Positions 5,892 through 8,759 of a DNA stretch of 8,759 bases are shown piece by piece (positions within the stretch are counted from its first letter, which is position 1; each line of letters starts with the position of its first letter). The notes beneath the pieces are model-generated. The model worked only from the letters and a program-made list of their open reading frames with translations, was not told where the DNA came from and did not search any database. The DNA lies in assembly GCA_038257015.1 (NCBI GenBank), contig JBBSJS010000036.1, positions 1-8,759 on the forward strand. Reading direction: 5' to 3'. Position numbers and translations under genes: made by a program. The DNA comes from UBA920 sp038257015. GTDB taxonomy: Bacteria; Patescibacteriota; Doudnabacteria; UBA920.

Positions 5892-7059
5892 GATTGAGAA
5901 TTTGATTAAATATAGCTGAGTCTTTTTTTGCAACAATATCTGCGCTGTCAAAAGTTTTAACAAACCTATCCGTATCTAATACCAAAGCTGTTTTTTCAGA
6001 TATGGCTTTAAGGCACAACTCAGCGAACTCAGTGGTATCGCCAAATTTAGCCATTAATACAGCTTTTGTGCCAGAATAGTTAATCTTAGAAAACGGAACT
6101 TTCCATGTTACAGCAGGTAAACCGTGGGCTAAGGCTTCATTTAGTACTGTTGGAAAGTTGTCATTAAATGAAGGGTAAATAAATACCTTTGATAAACTGA
6201 AGACTTCATTTTTAAGAGTATCATCAGCCCACCCCAAAAAGTTAACTTCGATATTCTCATCAGAAGAAATGTCTTGAACCAGTTTATTGCTATACTCATC
6301 ATCTATTTTTCCCATCACAGCCGTTTTTAAAGGACGATTTAATAATCGTGTACACTCTACCAGAATTTGAAGTAAGTATTCCAAGCCTTTTCCTTCTTCA
6401 AATCGCGCCATATAAACAAAGTCATATACTTCTTCTGAACTAGGTTTCTTCGGTACCGGCACAGTCGCTAATGATGGGCTTAATAACCATGTTTGCAAAA
6501 CGGGGAAGTAGAGCTTTGAATAGTAATCAACTGTTTTGTTGTTTGTGATTATGTAAAGTTTATTAAACACATCTTCACATTCTTTGTAGTGGGCTAGTAT
6601 ATAATCTTTTTTAAATTGGCTGTGGACGGAATTTGCATATTGCAAGACATCCTTTTGAAAGTTAGCGCTAGGATTGGTAGGGGCTGAAAGAAACGGCATG
6701 GCGTGAATACAGGTTGCAAAGGGCGTTATCCCTGAAAGTCTATTTCCTAATTCTCTCATCAGATCCCAAATTTCCATTTCTAAAACAACGAGGTCAATGT
6801 TTTCTTCTTGGGAAACATCAATTACTAGGTCACAGATTTCTTTACTGTTTAATACATTCCAACCACTGTACTCAATCGGCGAGTGGATGAATTTCACTCG
6901 ACCGTATTTTTTCAAGGTAGATTCATTGTCTGGTTCAGTGCCCAGACAAATTATGATAATATTGTTTAATTTAGACAGCTCATCTAGTTCAATCTTCAGC
7001 CTCGCTTGAGCACCAGCATTTTTCTGAAGAGCTGCAGAGGTAAGTATAAGAAGATTCAT
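5866..7059 (-). CDS. GT4-type (GT-B fold) glycosyltransferase
   Basis: The product is 397 residues, a usual length for the family. It has a Rossmann-like N-terminal half beginning MNLLILTSA with the acceptor-side GAQAR (16-20), and a C-terminal nucleotide-sugar domain. YDFVYMARFEEGKGLEYLL (212-230) matches the conserved strand-loop with the Lys of the donor site. PSFNDNFPTVLNEALAHGLP (296-315) is the donor-binding motif of the family; the E-x7-E pair is D300-x7-E308 here, a variant I know from other members. It should transfer a sugar from a nucleotide donor, in the cytoplasm, as no membrane segment is seen. It lies 2 bases after the peptidase gene and overlaps the PIG-L deacetylase gene, recalling the MshA/MshB and BshA/BshB pairs, so the deacetylase may act on its product. 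Acceptor and donor cannot be named. The start ATG has no Shine-Dalgarno site. Confidence 0.88.
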   Translation of the reverse strand: MNLLILTSAALQKNAGAQARLKIELDELSKLNNIIIICLGTEPDNESTLKKYGRVKFIHSPIEYSGWNVLNSKEICDLVIDVSQEENIDLVVLEMEIWDLMRELGNRLSGITPFATCIHAMPFLSAPTNPSANFQKDVLQYANSVHSQFKKDYILAHYKECEDVFNKLYIITNNKTVDYYSKLYFPVLQTWLLSPSLATVPVPKKPSSEEVYDFVYMARFEEGKGLEYLLQILVECTRLLNRPLKTAVMGKIDDEYSNKLVQDISSDENIEVNFLGWADDTLKNEVFSLSKVFIYPSFNDNFPTVLNEALAHGLPAVTWKVPFSKINYSGTKAVLMAKFGDTTEFAELCLKAISEKTALVLDTDRFVKTFDSADIVAKKDSAIFNQILNHAKSRQAN

Positions 7060-7061
7060 TT

Positions 7062-7697
7062 TTAATGACCGTAATAATATACGGAACCATATTCTTTCAA
7101 TATCTCTCCATTGGCAGAAATTTGTAATCCGGCATTTTCTGGCAAAGCAATTATGGGATAGCCGAGCTCTAAGCTAAGTTTCCCAAGATCAGGTTTAACA
7201 GTTTCGTCGTAGTGACAAATTATTGCGAAATTGCCGATTAATCCTAGCCCTTTGTATTGCAAATAGTCTTGATTATTCTCCTCGGATACAGTCCTGATGT
7301 CTTGACCTAATATTATTGCCCCAGCGCTTCCGCCGTAGACAATCTTCCCATCTTGGATGAATCTCGGTATTCCTTTATCGTAGCCATTAGCTAGTAAATA
7401 CGCCAGTAGTTTGTAAGTGTTGCCACCTCCAATATATATAGAGTCGAACTCATCCAAATTTTCAGCTTCGGTGTTGTCTTCTAGCATTGTAAAACTGGCC
7501 GTAGGTAGATAAGTTTGTATTAGAGAGTTAAACCATTGCTGTAATTTACCCACTCCAAAAACGGCTGTATCTAAAGCAGTAGGGATATAAAGAATATGTG
7601 CAGACTGCGGGAGTGCTGCGAAATATTCCTGGTCTATTTCGACGGTTTCTGGTATATCTCCACCGCCGGATATGAATATAGCTGGGCAGTTTTCCAT
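7062..7697 (-). CDS. S51-family serine peptidase (dipeptidase E-like)
   Basis: The product is 211 residues, close to the length of dipeptidase E. FISGGGD opens the first strand at 8-14, and IGGGNTYKLL (89-98) is the family's Gly-rich motif. YGGSAGAII (121-129) holds the nucleophile S124, CHYD (161-164) gives H162, and PENAGL (186-191) gives E187, together the Ser-His-Glu triad described for aspartyl dipeptidase. Family members cleave after N-terminal Asp (PepE) or act on cyanophycin-like beta-Asp-Arg peptides; the substrate here is unproven. No signal peptide is seen, so it is probably cytoplasmic. The gene sits 10 bases after the SAM synthetase gene and 2 bases before the glycosyltransferase gene. 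It may process a peptide or amide intermediate of the same pathway, or simply salvage dipeptides. No Shine-Dalgarno site is visible. Confidence 0.9.
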   Translation of the reverse strand: MENCPAIFISGGGDIPETVEIDQEYFAALPQSAHILYIPTALDTAVFGVGKLQQWFNSLIQTYLPTASFTMLEDNTEAENLDEFDSIYIGGGNTYKLLAYLLANGYDKGIPRFIQDGKIVYGGSAGAIILGQDIRTVSEENNQDYLQYKGLGLIGNFAIICHYDETVKPDLGKLSLELGYPIIALPENAGLQISANGEILKEYGSVYYYGH

Positions 7698-7707
7698 ATT
7701 GTTGATT

Positions 7708-8759
7708 TTAATACAGCCTGACTTTTTGCTTAATAATAAGGTCAGTGTATTTAGGAATGTTTAACAACTCTTTCTCTACAAATTTCTCAAGTTGTGCAGT
7801 ATGCTTGAATTTATCAGGAACGCTTATAGAAGTTATCCACGGATCTAATAAATCTCGACCGCTTTGACTACTTAACCCGACTTCATTAGGAATTCTGAAC
7901 TTTTCATAAATTTTTCGGCTTATCTCGTTGGCAGCAACGTAATAGATCTTTCCTATATGGTAAACTGGATTTTTACCACAGGCACCTTCCATGCTCATGA
8001 GACGCATCGGAGAAATTACTCCGTTAATGCGGTTACCACGTCCTACTAATCCTTCATCGCCACTTTCTATAGAAGACCCAATGGCGGTTAGATATAGTTC
8101 ATTAATCTCAAAATTATCTCTGGTGTTGATGTGAAGTTCATATTTTTTAACACCATTTCTTTTGCAAATGCTTTCTACATTTTTATGAGCAAATTGCAAG
8201 TTATTCTGATATGCTTCAGCACTGCTAACAAAATTTGCGATTTGTGGCACACATAGGGTTAAATAATATCGATCCTCTTTGCGGAAAGCCATTACCTTAA
8301 CGTCAGTTCCCATCCAAGGGTGAGCTTTGCGAAACTTTTCGCTTGTTATTGATTCTTCTATATTTAATACCAATTGTTCTAATTTGCTATACGGGGCATA
8401 TCCAACACCCAGCGAAGTGTCATTGGAGAGTAATTTTTTTGTTTCTTGCAAATCGAATAAGCCTCTAGGCTCAAACCAATATTTCCTAGTTCCTTTACTG
8501 GATGAGTTCTCTTCAGTTTTGCCTGGACTGCTTTTATTGCTTAAATTATACTGGAAGGCTAAATCTTTGTTGGGGTTGATCGGCAACTTCTTCTTCAGCA
8601 GTTCTTTGGTCCATTTGGTAAGAAGCTTTTCTAAGGGGATAACTTGGTTTCCAAACTTAGTGGATGCTCGGCCATTTAGCAACACCCGAATTGGTTCAGT
8701 TAGATATCCTTTACCAAACTTAACTGAAGAGGCCCCTCCCAGCAAGCCCACCTTGTCAA
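7708..8759 (-). CDS. mat: Archaeal-type S-adenosylmethionine synthetase (N-terminus outside the window)
   Basis: The frame is open to the right edge; about 350 residues are visible and roughly 60-70 N-terminal residues should be missing, since the visible start (DKVGLLGGAS, with a conserved FGKGYLTEP soon after) lies inside the usual N-terminal domain. The GTG at 8751 is an internal Val and not a start. Conserved blocks of the archaeal family, counted from that GTG, are DTSLGVGYAP (111-120), GDEGLVGRGNRINGVISPMR (231-250), then SMEGACGKNPVYHIGKIYY (253-271). This family is distinct from the common bacterial MetK but does the same reaction: methionine plus ATP gives S-adenosylmethionine, phosphate and diphosphate. 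Ser/Lys-rich residues 71-89 look like a loop insertion. As the first visible gene of a tight leftward run, it may supply SAM for a pathway whose methyltransferase is not in view, or serve as the cell's general SAM source. Confidence 0.92.
   Translation of the reverse strand, partial: DKVGLLGGASSVKFGKGYLTEPIRVLLNGRASTKFGNQVIPLEKLLTKWTKELLKKKLPINPNKDLAFQYNLSNKSSPGKTEENSSSKGTRKYWFEPRGLFDLQETKKLLSNDTSLGVGYAPYSKLEQLVLNIEESITSEKFRKAHPWMGTDVKVMAFRKEDRYYLTLCVPQIANFVSSAEAYQNNLQFAHKNVESICKRNGVKKYELHINTRDNFEINELYLTAIGSSIESGDEGLVGRGNRINGVISPMRLMSMEGACGKNPVYHIGKIYYVAANEISRKIYEKFRIPNEVGLSSQSGRDLLDPWITSISVPDKFKHTAQLEKFVEKELLNIPKYTDLIIKQKVRLY

Noticed and set aside
5892..5963. Longer N-terminus for the PIG-L/CYTH protein from the TTG at 5963
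   Set aside because: It needs a rare start codon, increases the overlap with the glycosyltransferase gene to 98 bases, and adds residues outside the PIG-L domain.

Overview
The window looks like ordinary bacterial chromosome (genetic code 11, with TGA used as a stop) of moderate to low GC. It holds eight protein genes and no RNA genes, insertion sequences or CRISPR arrays that I can see. The taxon cannot be fixed from the sequence. Compact gene packing, almost no Shine-Dalgarno sites, an archaeal-type S-adenosylmethionine synthetase and small multi-purpose enzymes would suit a candidate-phylum (Patescibacteria-like) bacterium or another lineage with SD-poor genes. This is an inference only.

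Left half, rightward (1-3893): a three-gene block. First is the 3' part of a secreted DUF4331-family protein that carries three C-terminal DUF5648-type repeats; its 5' end lies outside the window. A strong terminator hairpin follows. Next come a membrane-anchored TPR protein and, 3 bases later, a HupE/UreJ-family membrane protein rich in His/Asp/Glu within membrane segments, which suggests metal handling. The three probably form one extracytoplasmic system of unknown function. The first gene is visibly richer in GC than the rest of the window.

Middle (3894-4026): a convergent junction with two hairpins. One has T-runs on both sides, and the other terminates the leftward genes.

Right half, leftward (8759-4027): archaeal-type S-adenosylmethionine synthetase (N-terminus cut by the window edge), an S51-family Ser-His-Glu peptidase, a GT4-type glycosyltransferase, and a PIG-L-type N-deacetylase fused to a CYTH (triphosphate tunnel) domain. 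Spacings are +10, +2 and -26 bases, so these four are very likely one transcript. A cytidine-deaminase-fold gene follows, with its own consensus-like promoter and the only strong Shine-Dalgarno site in the window.

The most unusual points are the PIG-L/CYTH fusion, its pairing with a glycosyltransferase in the way seen in mycothiol and bacillithiol synthesis, and a deaminase that keeps its zinc site but lacks the ribose-binding glutamate of cytidine deaminases. The leftward set may make or modify a small amino-sugar or nucleotide-linked compound; this is a hypothesis drawn from context.
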